The notes: a model not told the origin generated them from the letters alone. A stretch of DNA of 64,000 nucleotides from Alteromonas sp. MMG017 (GCF_018100795.1 NZ_JAGJDY010000014.1:1-64000); one strand, 5' to 3'; positions 47,401-57,356 are shown, counted from the stretch's first letter. Program-made: numbers and translations.

Positions 47401-48035
47401 TGCCAACGTCAGCATTGGTAAGTGCCGTTATTGAAACGGCAGCGAATAAAATTTTAGCGTTAGATCCAGACAGCGGTGCCAGAATGGCTTCGCTGAAAGG
47501 CGCGCGGCTTATTGCCTATGTAGACCCGTTGGCCTTTGCCATCGTGCTTGTATTTTCTGATCAGGTAGATGTGCTAACCCTTCATGAGTCGTTCCAAGAC
47601 ACAGTAGCAACGCTTAACACTAAAGACTGCTGTATTAAAACATCCCTAGATACTCTGCCTGAATTAAAGCATACCAATCAGTTAACCCGCCTTATTCAAC
47701 AAAATAAATTACAGGTTGAGGGCGAACTTGCTGTGGCTCAACAAGTTAGCGGTCTATTTCAGCAGCTAGATATTGATGTAGAAGAGCTTTTGGCAGCGAA
47801 GACCAACGATGTGGTTGCCCATCAAACGATGAGTTGGCTTAGTGCTCTTAAGCGCAAGGCCACGGGTGCCCTGTCGGAGTTTAATAAAGTCGCTAGCAAT
47901 GCTTTGATCGAAGAAAAGCAAATAGCAGCGCCCAAATTAGCGGTATTACATTTTAGTGATGAAGTGAACGCACTACGTGATGATGTAGCGCGACTAGATG
48001 CCCGCTTACTTCAGCTAGAACAAAAATCAATTTAA
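47400..48035 (+). CDS. ubiJ: Ubiquinone biosynthesis accessory factor UbiJ
   Basis: A 211-residue protein with an N-terminal SCP2-like lipid-binding domain and a C-terminal coiled-coil helix (VNALRDDVARLDARLLQLEQK). UbiJ with UbiK helps assemble the late ubiquinone enzymes in a soluble complex. Assignment rests mainly on the ubiE-ubiJ-ubiB position, length (201 in E. coli) and C-terminal helix, as sequence is poorly conserved. It starts on the ubiE stop. Confidence 0.88.
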   Translation: MPTSALVSAVIETAANKILALDPDSGARMASLKGARLIAYVDPLAFAIVLVFSDQVDVLTLHESFQDTVATLNTKDCCIKTSLDTLPELKHTNQLTRLIQQNKLQVEGELAVAQQVSGLFQQLDIDVEELLAAKTNDVVAHQTMSWLSALKRKATGALSEFNKVASNALIEEKQIAAPKLAVLHFSDEVNALRDDVARLDARLLQLEQKSI

Positions 48036-48044
48036 GAGACAAGC

Positions 48045-49673
48045 ATGCGCATTGTTAGGTTGTACAAGATAAATAAGGTGTTGTTAGAGCATGGGTTAGA
48101 CGATCTTATCCCTGCTAAATGGCTACCATGGTACGCACGCCTTATGCGTCACAGCATCTTTTGGATTCGAAACAAACATAAAGACAAACTTGCCGGTGAG
48201 CGTATTACGCTTGCGCTGCAAAGCCTTGGCCCTGTTTTTATCAAGTTCGGCCAAATGCTCTCGACACGCCGAGACTTGCTTCACCCTACTATTGCTAATG
48301 AACTTGCTCGCTTGCAAGACAAAGTGCCTCCGTTTTCGTCAGAAGCGGCACAAGAGATTATTAAAACCTCCCTTGGTTTAACGCATTTATCAGAGTTGTT
48401 TAGTGAGTTCGATGAAGTGCCATTGGCATCCGCCTCTATTGCGCAAGTGCATGCTGCAAAACTAAAAGCGAATAATGAAGATGTGGTGGTTAAAGTACTG
48501 CGCCCAGATATTCGTGAAACTATTGTGGCTGACATGGAGCTGCTATTTAGTTTGGCCTCGGTACTGCAAAAATGGCTGCCAGATGGCAAGCGTCTTCGCC
48601 CTGTTGAAGTGGTGGTGGAATACCGCAAAACCATTGTAGATGAACTCGATCTTCTGCGTGAATCGGCAAGTGGTATTCAATTGGGCAGAAATTTTGAAGG
48701 TTCAGATTCACTATACATACCTAAAATATACAGCGATTATTGTCACAGCAATGTGATGGTGATGGAGCGCATATACGGGCTACCTATTTCAAATATTGAT
48801 GCTTTGCTTGCACAAAACACCAATATGAAAAAGCTGGCCGAGCGAGGCGTTGAGGTTTTCTTTACCCAAGTGTTCCGCGACAGCTTCTTTCATGCTGATA
48901 TGCACCCAGGTAATATCTTTGTTTCTACCGAGCACCCAGAAAACCCTAAATACATCGCTATTGATTTTGGCATTGTGGGCACCTTGAACCGAGAAGATAA
49001 ACGTTATTTGGCTGAAAACTTCATTGCGTTTTTTAACCGCGATTATCGCAAGGTAGCACAGCTTCATGCTGATTCTGGTTGGGTGCCAAACGACACCAAT
49101 ATTGATGAGTTTGAAATGGCGATACGCACGGTTTGTGAGCCTATTTTTCAAAAGCCTCTTGCTGAAATCTCGTTCGGTAATGTGCTACTACAGTTATTTA
49201 ATACAGCCCGCCGGTTTAATATGGTGGTGCAGCCACAATTAGTTCTGCTTCAAAAAACGCTGCTTTATGTTGAAGGGTTGGGTCGTCAACTTTATCCACA
49301 ATTAGATTTGTGGAAAACCGCAAAGCCCTTTTTAGAAAATTGGATGCGCGAGCAAATTGGCGTAAAAGCTATGCTAGGAAAGGTAAAAGCAAACCTGCCG
49401 TTTTGGTCTGAAAAGCTACCAGAAATGCCAGATTTACTTTACGACAGCTTACAGCAAGTTAAGCGGCTTCCTTTGCAACAACAACGCGCACAAGTTGCTT
49501 TATTAGAGCAGCAGAAAAAAAGCGCACAATCCATTCAATGGGGTGTAACGGGCGCTACCTTTATTTTATTGTCTGCTATTTTACCCATGTACGAAATGAA
49601 TTGGTGCTTTCCAGCGCTTTCAGCTGGTGCAGGATTGCTCTGTTGGGTATTGGCATGGCGTAAGAACCGTTAG
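48045..49673 (+). CDS. ubiB: Ubiquinone biosynthesis kinase-like protein UbiB
   Basis: A 542-residue ABC1/ADCK-type atypical kinase needed for ubiquinone synthesis. It has the KxGQ motif ([11 protein letters not shown]), AS(I)AQVH in the Ala-rich loop region, VVKVLRPD with the catalytic Lys, and HADMHPGN and AIDFGIVG in the C-lobe. Two membrane helices close the protein (about 495-540). It lies nine bases after ubiJ. The tat genes that usually follow in enterics are absent here. Confidence 0.96.
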   Translation: MRIVRLYKINKVLLEHGLDDLIPAKWLPWYARLMRHSIFWIRNKHKDKLAGERITLALQSLGPVFIKFGQMLSTRRDLLHPTIANELARLQDKVPPFSSEAAQEIIKTSLGLTHLSELFSEFDEVPLASASIAQVHAAKLKANNEDVVVKVLRPDIRETIVADMELLFSLASVLQKWLPDGKRLRPVEVVVEYRKTIVDELDLLRESASGIQLGRNFEGSDSLYIPKIYSDYCHSNVMVMERIYGLPISNIDALLAQNTNMKKLAERGVEVFFTQVFRDSFFHADMHPGNIFVSTEHPENPKYIAIDFGIVGTLNREDKRYLAENFIAFFNRDYRKVAQLHADSGWVPNDTNIDEFEMAIRTVCEPIFQKPLAEISFGNVLLQLFNTARRFNMVVQPQLVLLQKTLLYVEGLGRQLYPQLDLWKTAKPFLENWMREQIGVKAMLGKVKANLPFWSEKLPEMPDLLYDSLQQVKRLPLQQQRAQVALLEQQKKSAQSIQWGVTGATFILLSAILPMYEMNWCFPALSAGAGLLCWVLAWRKNR

Positions 49674-49954
49674 GTACTGTTACGCTGGGGTGAAATTTTT
49701 ATGAAATGCATTATTTAGTGAATAAATTGTATATTAATCAGTTCGAAGAGTGTTATAGTTGCTTTGGCTTTAAGCCAAATGTCTTTGAATAGACGAGATA
49801 TGAAATTATTTGCTATATGTAAAACCGCTCAAGTTACCTTGTGATTTGTAGTAAGTTGTTGCCCATTCGTAAGTAAGACCAACTCCGCCTATTAAAGACA
49901 CTCGCTATACGCGCTTATTGCGCAATTTAATATGATATTTGAGGTCTATACGAC
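49674..49954 (+). promoter_or_regulatory. Long leader region of the cold-shock gene
   Basis: The 281-bp region before the csp gene should include its promoter and a long 5' leader, as for cspA-type genes, whose leaders act as RNA thermosensors. A perfect TTGGCTT-TAAGCCAA-type hairpin lies at 49764-49778 and a short GCGC stem near 49908-49922. A possible -10 (TATAGT) is near 49755. No frame of note. Confidence 0.45.
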
Positions 49955-50164
49955 ATGTCTAAAGTTACAGGCACCGTTAAGTGGTTTAACGCTGATAAAG
50001 GTTATGGTTTTCTAACTCAAGATAACGGCGGTAAGGACGTATTCGTTCATTTCCGTGCTATCGTTTCTGACGGTTACAAAACTCTTCCAGAAGGTCAGCG
50101 CGTGGAATTTGAAGTAGAAGAAGGTCAAAAAGGTCTTCAAGCTGCTAACGTGCACGCCATCTAA
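49955..50164 (+). CDS. Cold-shock domain protein
   Basis: A 69-residue CspA-type OB-fold RNA/DNA-binding protein. It shows [15 protein letters not shown] (RNP1 region, with Tyr in place of the common Phe) and DVFVHF (RNP2). The protein melts RNA structure in cold or stress. It has its own leader and a strong terminator, so it is a single-gene unit. Which csp paralogue it is cannot be told from sequence alone. Confidence 0.95.
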   Translation: MSKVTGTVKWFNADKGYGFLTQDNGGKDVFVHFRAIVSDGYKTLPEGQRVEFEVEEGQKGLQAANVHAI

Positions 50165-50171
50165 GAAATTC

Positions 50172-50203
50172 AAAAACGGCGGTCTGAAAAGACCGCCGTT
50201 TTT
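50172..50203 (+). terminator. Cold-shock gene terminator
   Basis: AAAAACGGCGGTC and GACCGCCGTTTTT pair around TGAAAA, followed by a T-rich tail, eight bases after the stop. Confidence 0.93.
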
Positions 50204-50300
50204 CTTTCTTTTATAAACACTACATTCGTTAATATAGTTGGTTTTCCCGCTATTAAGTGCTTTACTGTTTTAGTATTAAACTTAATGAAAGGATTTGCTA

Positions 50301-51068
50301 ATGTTAAGGATGAATAGTGTTTTTTTCGCTTTTGTTCTACTTTCCACTTTTATATCTTCTTCATCGTTCGCGCAATCATCCAGTAAAATACAAAATACTT
50401 CCCAAGACACCCAAAGTGCCAGCAGCGCCGTTAGCAAACAAGCCATTAGTAACCAAAGCAATGCTATTGCCATGCTTTTCGGTGAACCAATTACCCTAGC
50501 TGACATTACTCCCGACCAAGACACAATGTCGAAAATTCGAAAGCAAGCGCCCGATAACGTCACGCAGCTTATTACTCAGATGCGAGCTATCAATCTGGCG
50601 AACCAAATTATAGAAGCAGTGCTTAGCGACTATGCGAGTACACACGATATCGAGGTGGACTTGGCCCTAGTGGAAGCTTTTAAGCAAAAATTTGGATCAG
50701 AATATGAAAAGAACAACCAGAAAGTAGCCGCTAAGAACGATGCTCTGCAAAACGATAATGAGTTGGAGGAAAGTGCTAGTAATGAAGATATTACGAGTAT
50801 TGACGAGATTGCATCAACGCAAGTAGAGCGTTGGCAAATAGAAAAACACCTGTATAAAACCTATGGTGGGGCAGTGATTTTCGAGCAGTCGAACCCTTCA
50901 ATGCCGGTAGAAGCCTACTTAGCTCTGATGAAAGAATACGCGAACGAAGGTAAGTTCAAGGTGTTAGATGAAGCCTTAGCTGAACGCTTTTGGGAGGCTT
51001 TCGAACCACCATACGAATTCGTAATCGCGCCTGAAGACGTGAACTTTAACCAACCTTGGTGGCGTTAA
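50301..51068 (+). CDS. Secreted hypothetical protein, possible SurA-N-like
   Basis: A 255-residue exported protein. I start at ATG 50301, which has GAAAGGA about eight bases upstream and gives a signal peptide (VFFAFVLLSTFISSSSFA). The frame opens earlier, at a TTG at 50295. After a Ser/Gln-rich stretch comes MLFGEPITLADITP, reminiscent of the N-terminal helix region of periplasmic SurA-type chaperones, then a helical charged middle and a Trp-Trp-Arg end. No isomerase domain is visible. Function unknown. Confidence 0.65.
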   Translation: MLRMNSVFFAFVLLSTFISSSSFAQSSSKIQNTSQDTQSASSAVSKQAISNQSNAIAMLFGEPITLADITPDQDTMSKIRKQAPDNVTQLITQMRAINLANQIIEAVLSDYASTHDIEVDLALVEAFKQKFGSEYEKNNQKVAAKNDALQNDNELEESASNEDITSIDEIASTQVERWQIEKHLYKTYGGAVIFEQSNPSMPVEAYLALMKEYANEGKFKVLDEALAERFWEAFEPPYEFVIAPEDVNFNQPWWR

Positions 51069-51160
51069 TGCATAAGTGGCAACCTTTGTAGGTTGCCAAT
51101 AGCCACATCGTTATTCGACTCTCTTTAACGTTAGACGACACTATTTGACGTTAGGCGGCA

Positions 51161-52117
51161 TTAATTGGCAAATAGCGGGGTAGAAAAGTAACGCTCGGCG
51201 CCATCGGCAAGAATGATAACGATGTTCTTGCCCTTATTAGAAGATTGTTGGGCTAATTGAGCGGCAGCAAAGAGTGCGGCTCCCGAAGAAATCCCTACCG
51301 CTAAGCCTTCTACTCTCGCAACCTGCTGGGCGTAAGCTATGGCTTCGTTGTCTTCTACCGTAATTATCTGATTTATTTGGCTAACATCAAGCACGTCAGG
51401 AACATGGCCTGAACTCAGTCCCTGAATATTGTGCACGCCACCATGCCCTTTGCTTAACACCGGACAACTTGCTGGTTCAACCGCCACTATTTCTAAATGA
51501 GGAATGTGGGCTCGCATGCTTGTGGCTAAGCCCGTAAGCGTGCCGCCAGTGCCTACACCGGCAACCACGATATCGACATTACCACTAGTATCGCGCAGTA
51601 TTTCTTGGGCGGTAGATTTAGCATGCGCATCAGGGTTAGCTTGGTTTGAAAATTGAGACAGGCCTACAGCATTTGGATTCTGCTCGATAAGTGCCGCCGC
51701 TTGCTCGATTGCCCCTTTTGTTCCAAGCTCTTTTGGCGTAGTGACTACCTGCGCGCCATAGTGGCGTATCAGCTTTTGGCGCTCTACTGACATATGTTCT
51801 GGTATGCACACTGTCAGTTTAATACCGTAAATAGCGCAGAGCCAAGCACAGGCCACACCGTTGTTTCCTGACGACGCTTCAATTATTTCAGTTTTCTCAT
51901 TAAAAGCAGAGCTCGCCATTAGCGCGTTAAGCATAGCCATTGCCGGCCTGTCTTTTATTGAACCTGCAGGATTGAAAAATTCCACCTTGGCTAACAGTGT
52001 CGCCTCCACATGTTGGCTTGCCGCAAATTTACTCAAGCGTATTAGTGGTGTGTTTCCTATGGTTTGCGTTATATCGTCAACGACCCCAGGCATGGTATTT
52101 ATCGCGTAATCAAGCAT
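51161..52117 (-). CDS. Cysteine synthase-like PLP enzyme
   Basis: A 318-residue fold-type II PLP enzyme of the cysteine synthase/cystathionine beta-synthase family. The PLP Lys lies in GSIKDRPA, the substrate loop is ASSGNNG (CysK and CysM usually have TSGNTG), and the phosphate loop is GTGGTLTG. It could make cysteine from O-acetylserine or act on a related substrate. It is divergent from a DecR-like regulator, which links it to cysteine or sulfide balance. CysK versus CysM cannot be decided. Confidence 0.85.
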   Translation of the reverse strand: MLDYAINTMPGVVDDITQTIGNTPLIRLSKFAASQHVEATLLAKVEFFNPAGSIKDRPAMAMLNALMASSAFNEKTEIIEASSGNNGVACAWLCAIYGIKLTVCIPEHMSVERQKLIRHYGAQVVTTPKELGTKGAIEQAAALIEQNPNAVGLSQFSNQANPDAHAKSTAQEILRDTSGNVDIVVAGVGTGGTLTGLATSMRAHIPHLEIVAVEPASCPVLSKGHGGVHNIQGLSSGHVPDVLDVSQINQIITVEDNEAIAYAQQVARVEGLAVGISSGAALFAAAQLAQQSSNKGKNIVIILADGAERYFSTPLFAN

Positions 52118-52225
52118 TTCAAAAATCTCTACAAGTCAGTCTTATTCAATAGTGACAGCTAGAAAAAGAGAAATTTACTCATTACTCCCTATTTGATAGG
52201 TTAGGTGTAGTTAATAATTCTATTT

Positions 52226-52711
52226 ATGTGGTTTAAAGTGAAAAATATTGCTCTTGATGGTGTCGATAAGGCTATATTGTTGCTTCTTCAGCAAGACGCC
52301 AATGTGCCGGTTGCAGATATTGCGGAGAAAGTGGGCCTAACGGCTACGCCGTGTTGGCGACGTATACAGCGCCTAGAAGCGCAAGGCGTCATTTCCCGTC
52401 GCGTAGCATTATTGCAGGCGCATAAATTAGGCTTGGCAATGACGGTGTTTGTGCAAATCAAAGCCGCTCGTCACGATGGGAAGTGGTTAACAGACTTTGC
52501 TAAGCACGCATCATCGTTTGAAGAAGTGGTTGAATTTTATCGTATGTCTGGAGAATACGATTACTTGCTTAAAGTTGTGGTAACCGATATGGCTGCTTTC
52601 GACCATTTCTATAAAAGACTCGTAAATGGCATTGATCTAAACGATGTCACCTCTAGTTTTGCCATGGAACAACTGAAATACACAACGGCGCTTCCACTTA
52701 CTCATCTTTAA
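52226..52711 (+). CDS. Lrp/AsnC-family regulator, DecR-like
   Basis: A 161-residue Lrp/AsnC protein with an N-terminal HTH (about 10-60, VADIAEKVGLTATPCWRRIQRLE) and a ligand-binding RAM domain. It resembles E. coli DecR (YbaO) strongly through TPCWRR-QRLE, MSGEYDYLLKV and the end DVTSSFAMEQLKYTT. DecR senses cysteine and activates its detoxification. The divergent neighbour is a cysteine-synthase-like gene, so a cysteine-responsive control of that gene is a good inference. Confidence 0.87.
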   Translation: MWFKVKNIALDGVDKAILLLLQQDANVPVADIAEKVGLTATPCWRRIQRLEAQGVISRRVALLQAHKLGLAMTVFVQIKAARHDGKWLTDFAKHASSFEEVVEFYRMSGEYDYLLKVVVTDMAAFDHFYKRLVNGIDLNDVTSSFAMEQLKYTTALPLTHL

Positions 52712-52886
52712 CAAAAACCAAATAGATCGCTAATTATTTAAGGCGTGCGAAAGTAAAAAGGACGAGCTCGGGTCTAGGTTACTTATGGGTTACTAAAAAC
52801 ACTAATATAAGTATTTTATTGGATTATGCTTCAAAGTGTCTACAGTAATACTTTACGTTAACTTTTTCTCCCGAAGGCAGTAAGCA

Positions 52887-54482
52887 ATGTTAAACACTAT
52901 AAAAGTAAGAATTTTAACGGGTTATGCAGGAATATTACTCGCAACCTTGATTGCTGCCGTGGTACTAACATTGAACAACAAACAGGTGACGCACCAGGTC
53001 GACACCTTCGTGAGTGAAACCTTACCCGCCTTAAGTACCCTTGATAGTGTGCAAAGTAATAGTAAGCAACTTGTTTTAATTGGCTACTCACTTTATGGCA
53101 CCACGTTATCGGGTAATGCTTTTGAAGAACAAAAACAAGTATTGGTGCAAAACGTAGATGCTGGATTTAACGCACTAGGCTACATGGCTGGTGATACCCT
53201 TAAATCCCAGTTCAATTCGCTGGTCTCAAGTATGGATTCACTTCAAGCTACTATGTCTGCATCGCGGGTAGACTGGGATCGTGCCCGTGATGATTTGCAG
53301 TTATTGAATGAACTAGCCTCCGTTTTTGATAACGCGTTAATTGAAGTAAGAAATCAGGTGGCAAGCAAAGCGGGTGAGCGTTCGCAGGCAATAGGAAGTC
53401 AGTTACAAACCAGCCAATTCACTATTTATCTGCTAGTGGTCATTCTAGCTGCTGTTGCCATGGCAGGTTTCTATAGTGCTAAAAAACAAATTGCGCAGCC
53501 TATAGAAGGCATGGCTGAGAAGCTAGATAGTTTAGCGAAAAGTAGAAATTTAGTGGCGCGTCTTCCAGAACAACGCACCCATGAGCTTTGCAGAATGACC
53601 AACAGTATTCATGGTTTGGTATCTGTGTTCCAGGCTGGCATGAAAGAAGTGAAAGGAGCGGTATCTGGGATAGAGGGGGCAGTAAACTCTTTATCTTCGT
53701 CGACAGAGCAATCAAGCGCGTCGGTTGCCACTTTGCTTACCGATATTACTGACCTAGTGAATATCATGGACTCGTTAGAATCAGATATGGTTGAAAGCCT
53801 TCAGCGCTCACAAACAGCGGCAAACGCTGCGCAAGATAGCGCAAAACAGGTAGACGCAGGGCGTGTGCAAGTGAAGGAGACCGCAGTAGCCATTTCCGAC
53901 TTAGCCAATGATATTGAACAAACGGCAAGTATGTTAGAAACCCTTCAGGTCGAAGGAAATAATGTTTCAAGTGCAGTTAAAACTATTGCAGAAATTGCCG
54001 ATCAGACAAACTTATTGGCATTGAACGCAGCGATTGAAGCGGCGAGGGCTGGCGATTCTGGGAGAGGTTTCGCGGTAGTCGCTGACGAGGTAAGAACCCT
54101 AGCAGTAAGAACACAACAGTCCACGGTTGAAATTAATACTATGCTAGAAAATATTGTAGCGTCAATTACGTCTGCAGTATCCACCATGAGCTCAAATCAA
54201 AATAAAGCACATGACTCTGTTGGTTTAGCTAATGATTTGGTATCAACGCTTGAAGCAGGAACGCAAAGTATTTTGGCGTTAGTGAGCGTTAGTGAAGAAG
54301 CAGCCGTATTGGCGAAACATTCACAGTCGCAGGCGATTGAGGCTAAAAATGGCGTTAATCAATTTAAAGGCTTGGGAGATAGATTGTCTCAGAACAATAG
54401 GCAAGTTAACGATGCCGCTGAAGATTTGTCTGCACTTGCGAATGGATTAAGTGCTAATGTAAACCAATTTAAAATCAGCTAA
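52887..54482 (+). CDS. Methyl-accepting chemotaxis protein
   Basis: A 531-residue transmembrane chemoreceptor. One helix is near residues 10-28, a mainly helical periplasmic sensor (about 30-172) follows, and a second helix is near 175-194. HAMP and the signalling domain come next. The hairpin tip with DQTNLLALNAAIEAARAGD lies near residue 372, the CheA/CheW contact site. No C-terminal CheR-docking pentapeptide is visible (it ends NQFKIS). The sensor does not resemble a known ligand class by eye. Confidence 0.94.
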   Translation: MLNTIKVRILTGYAGILLATLIAAVVLTLNNKQVTHQVDTFVSETLPALSTLDSVQSNSKQLVLIGYSLYGTTLSGNAFEEQKQVLVQNVDAGFNALGYMAGDTLKSQFNSLVSSMDSLQATMSASRVDWDRARDDLQLLNELASVFDNALIEVRNQVASKAGERSQAIGSQLQTSQFTIYLLVVILAAVAMAGFYSAKKQIAQPIEGMAEKLDSLAKSRNLVARLPEQRTHELCRMTNSIHGLVSVFQAGMKEVKGAVSGIEGAVNSLSSSTEQSSASVATLLTDITDLVNIMDSLESDMVESLQRSQTAANAAQDSAKQVDAGRVQVKETAVAISDLANDIEQTASMLETLQVEGNNVSSAVKTIAEIADQTNLLALNAAIEAARAGDSGRGFAVVADEVRTLAVRTQQSTVEINTMLENIVASITSAVSTMSSNQNKAHDSVGLANDLVSTLEAGTQSILALVSVSEEAAVLAKHSQSQAIEAKNGVNQFKGLGDRLSQNNRQVNDAAEDLSALANGLSANVNQFKIS

Positions 54483-54487
54483 TGCAA

Positions 54488-54511
54488 GAAGGGCCCTGTT
54501 AGGGGCCCTTC
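54488..54511 (+). terminator. Stem-loop after the chemoreceptor gene
   Basis: GAAGGGCCC pairs with GGGCCCTTC around six bases, five bases after the stop. No real T-run follows, so it may act as a weak terminator or 3'-end stabiliser. Confidence 0.6.
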
Positions 54512-54515
54512 GTTA

Positions 54516-54680
54516 CTAATGCTGTTGTTCTTCAGTTTGCTTGCTAGCAAAAATCTTGGATTTCTTTTGGATCTTACATCCTAAAATATTTTGAGCATTT
54601 TTCCGACCTATATAGTAAGCCACTGTATAGGGGTGAGCACGCCTGAAGAACCTTGAAAATGATTTAACTACATTGTTCAT
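54516..54680 (-). CDS. Small basic protein, 54 residues
   Basis: The frame starting at ATG 54680 is preceded by AGGAGT six bases away, a very good ribosome site, which argues for a real gene. The protein (MNNVVKSFSRFFRRAHPYT...) is basic, with an aromatic/Arg-rich amphipathic start and a Lys/Gln-rich end. I recognise no family. The longer frame from 54716 lacks such a site. Confidence 0.55.
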   Translation of the reverse strand: MNNVVKSFSRFFRRAHPYTVAYYIGRKNAQNILGCKIQKKSKIFASKQTEEQQH

Positions 54681-54882
54681 AATGGTACTCCTTTTAATTC
54701 TGCCCAAAGTAAGCATACGTATATTTAATAATTATGTCAACACTGTCACAAAAGAAACTTATAAGAAATTATCTTCATTTTTAGTGTAATTATTTGTTTA
54801 CGATTGCGTGTGATCTAATTTAAAAGTAAAGGATCTAATGAATGAGTAATGAAATTGCTATGAAGTGAATTTGAGCGGGGCG

Positions 54883-54916
54883 AAAAAAAGGCTCCGTAAC
54901 CAAGTGGTTAGGAGCC
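54883..54916 (-). terminator. cydB terminator
   Basis: On the minus strand GGCTCCTAACCA pairs (with one bulge) with TGGTTACGGAGCC and is followed by seven T residues. It lies about 60 bases after the cydB stop. Confidence 0.88.
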
Positions 54917-54974
54917 CATCATCTTTCTCAATGGTGAACTGGTGCTAGAAAGTGCTAAAAGATGCTATAAGAAG

Positions 54975-55985
54975 CTAATAGTAGCTAAGCTTTTCCGACT
55001 TACCTGAAAATATTTTGTATACCATCGCGGTGTAAGCAAGAATACAGGGCACTACAATAACCACACCCACTAATAAGAAGCGCAGTGAGTTGGCGTCGCT
55101 TAGTGCATCTTGCACCGTGAGGTGCCCTGGGATGACAAACGGATAGTAACTTACCCCGAAAGCCGTAAAGCAAAGTACAAATACGGTTAATGCTATAGCA
55201 AAAGGCATCCATTCACCTTTACCGCCCGCATCAGGTAGTTTTTTCAATAACACACCACACAAGCTGAGCAATAAAAAGCAGGCAACGGGAATAGCCATCA
55301 ATACATAGCCAATCGTGGATGATAACCACAAATCACGCACATCATCATGCAAGGTCAAGTTTGCGAGGCTTACCGCCACTATACCTATTGAAAGGGCAAA
55401 CAACCCTCTGCGCGCCCAGTAATAGGCTTTGGCTTGTAAATCGTTTTCAGCCTTTAATATTAGCCAGCACGAGCCAATAAAAGCATAAGCAGCCGTTACC
55501 CCAATCGCCGACAGTAAGGCAAACCCTTGTGCCCATAAGTCGGTACGTAGGCCGGTAACATAGATACCTAGCATGTAACCTTGTGCTAGCGTGGTAAGTA
55601 ATGAACCGTACTTAAAGGTAAGATCCCACTTACGTTTATGTACTTGAACCACCTTTGCCCTAAAATCAAAAGAGACGCCACGCAAAATGAGCCCCAATAG
55701 CATGATGGTGGCTGGAATATATAGGCTTTGAAGTACCTCACTGTGTGCCTCGGGAAAGGCAATCAGCAAAAGTCCCACGGCCAATACTAACCAGGTTTCA
55801 TTGGCATCCCAATAAGGCCCAATAGACGCAATCATATCATCACGAAACTTCTCTTCTCGGGGCGGTATTAAAACACCCACCCCTAAGTCGTAACCATCTA
55901 AAATAGCGTAGAGCAATACTGCCAGCCCAAGCAAGCCAACGTAGATATTCCCTAAGGTTTCTGCTGATACATTTTCAAATAACAT
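54975..55985 (-). CDS. cydB: Cytochrome bd oxidase subunit II
   Basis: A 336-residue membrane subunit of the bd-type quinol oxidase. It shows LLYAILDGYDLGVG near residue 25, WDANETWLV and the GYMLGIYVTGL segment, and has about eight helices. It is short compared with E. coli CydB (379) and closer to the cyanide-insensitive oxidase subgroup. It starts nine bases after cydA. No cydX-sized gene lies between it and its terminator. Confidence 0.93.
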   Translation of the reverse strand: MLFENVSAETLGNIYVGLLGLAVLLYAILDGYDLGVGVLIPPREEKFRDDMIASIGPYWDANETWLVLAVGLLLIAFPEAHSEVLQSLYIPATIMLLGLILRGVSFDFRAKVVQVHKRKWDLTFKYGSLLTTLAQGYMLGIYVTGLRTDLWAQGFALLSAIGVTAAYAFIGSCWLILKAENDLQAKAYYWARRGLFALSIGIVAVSLANLTLHDDVRDLWLSSTIGYVLMAIPVACFLLLSLCGVLLKKLPDAGGKGEWMPFAIALTVFVLCFTAFGVSYYPFVIPGHLTVQDALSDANSLRFLLVGVVIVVPCILAYTAMVYKIFSGKSEKLSYY

Positions 55986-55994
55986 AACTGCTCC

Positions 55995-57356
55995 TTACGT
56001 GTTGGCCGGCGACATTTTGCTGGCTTTGGCCATTTCACGCTCTTCTGTAGAAATCTCTTCAATTTCAACAGCGCGGCGACACATCAGCATTAGCGTTCCC
56101 ATATAAGCGAACAGCAAAATAGTATAAATCGTGGCGTACATAGTGAACGAGAAAGCGATATTCGCAGGAGGTAGTGTTGTTACCGCTTCTTGTGTACGTA
56201 AAACACCACTAACAAGATAAGGCTGCCTGCCAATTTCAGTTACATACCAACCGGCTAAGGTTGCAATCCAGCCGCTGAATGCCATGCCAGCGAATACACG
56301 CTTAAGCCAAAGTGGGAAAGACTTTCCTCGTAATAGATAACTACTACCAAGCCACGATACCGCCAACATTAAAAAGCCCATGCCTACCATTACCCGAAAC
56401 CCGAAGAACACAGGTGCTACTGGGGGATGTTCGCCTTCAAAGTCGTTCAGGCCTTGAATTTTGCCATCCATTTTATGAGTTAAAATGAGACTGGCGCCGT
56501 TGGGTACCGGTATTTCAAAGTGATTTTCTCTGCTTTCTTCATCCGGAATGGCAAAAAGCAGTAAGGGCGCGCCCTCGGTGGTATCCCACAAGCCTTCCAT
56601 TGCGGCAACTTTCTGCGGTTGATGCTCAAGGGTATTTAATCCATGCATATCGCCTGCAAAAATCTGCAAAGGAATAAGTACTGCCGCGGTATAGGTGGCA
56701 GTTTTAAGAGCAAGCTTTGGCGCAAGTTTGTCATCGCCTTTCAGCATACGGTAGGCCGATAAGCCGGCTATTAAAAAGCTGGCCGTCAGGCCCGAGGCTA
56801 ACATCATGTGCACAAAGCGGTAAGGAAACGAAGGATTAAAAATAATTTCGCTCCAATCTACGGCATATACAACGCCGTCGATAATTTCATGCCCTTGAGG
56901 CGTCTGCATCCAACTGTTAAGCGCCAAAATCCAAAAGGCTGACATGGTAGTGCCCACCGCCACAATCAATGTTGAAAGGGTGTGCAACCAGTTAGGTACC
57001 CGACGAATACCAAACAACATAATACCTAGGAACGTGGCTTCTAAGAAAAACGCAGTAAGGACTTCGTAACCTAGTAGTGGGCCCGCTACATTACCCACTC
57101 GCTCCATAAAGCCGGGCCAGTTAGTACCAAATTGGAAAGACATGGTTACGCCACTTACTACACCAAGTGCAAAGCTAAGTGCGAATACGCGCACCCAAAA
57201 GCGGTACATACGCATCCATACTGGGTGACCGGTTACATTTGAGCGAAACTTGAAGTAAAAAAGGAACCATCCCATTGCCATGGTGATAGTTGGAAACAGG
57301 ATATGAAAGCTAATATTTAATGCAAATTGTAAACGAGACAGCAAAAACGCATCCAC
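55995..57356 (-). CDS. cydA: Cytochrome bd oxidase subunit I
   Basis: A 453-residue haem-bearing quinol oxidase subunit. It has the N-terminal LLSRLQFALNISFHILFP with the haem ligand His, the FQFGTNWPGF motif with the haem Met region upstream, and a GRQPYLVSGVLRT quinol-region motif. The Q-loop is short (E. coli CydA is 522), matching the CioA-like subgroup. It follows the regulator gene by 11 bases, and the three genes form one operon. Confidence 0.93.
   Translation of the reverse strand: MDAFLLSRLQFALNISFHILFPTITMAMGWFLFYFKFRSNVTGHPVWMRMYRFWVRVFALSFALGVVSGVTMSFQFGTNWPGFMERVGNVAGPLLGYEVLTAFFLEATFLGIMLFGIRRVPNWLHTLSTLIVAVGTTMSAFWILALNSWMQTPQGHEIIDGVVYAVDWSEIIFNPSFPYRFVHMMLASGLTASFLIAGLSAYRMLKGDDKLAPKLALKTATYTAAVLIPLQIFAGDMHGLNTLEHQPQKVAAMEGLWDTTEGAPLLLFAIPDEESRENHFEIPVPNGASLILTHKMDGKIQGLNDFEGEHPPVAPVFFGFRVMVGMGFLMLAVSWLGSSYLLRGKSFPLWLKRVFAGMAFSGWIATLAGWYVTEIGRQPYLVSGVLRTQEAVTTLPPANIAFSFTMYATIYTILLFAYMGTLMLMCRRAVEIEEISTEEREMAKASKMSPANT

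Noticed and set aside
54883..54974. A cydX gene after cydB
   Set aside because: Fewer than 60 bases separate the cydB stop from its terminator stem, and no small hydrophobic frame is visible there.
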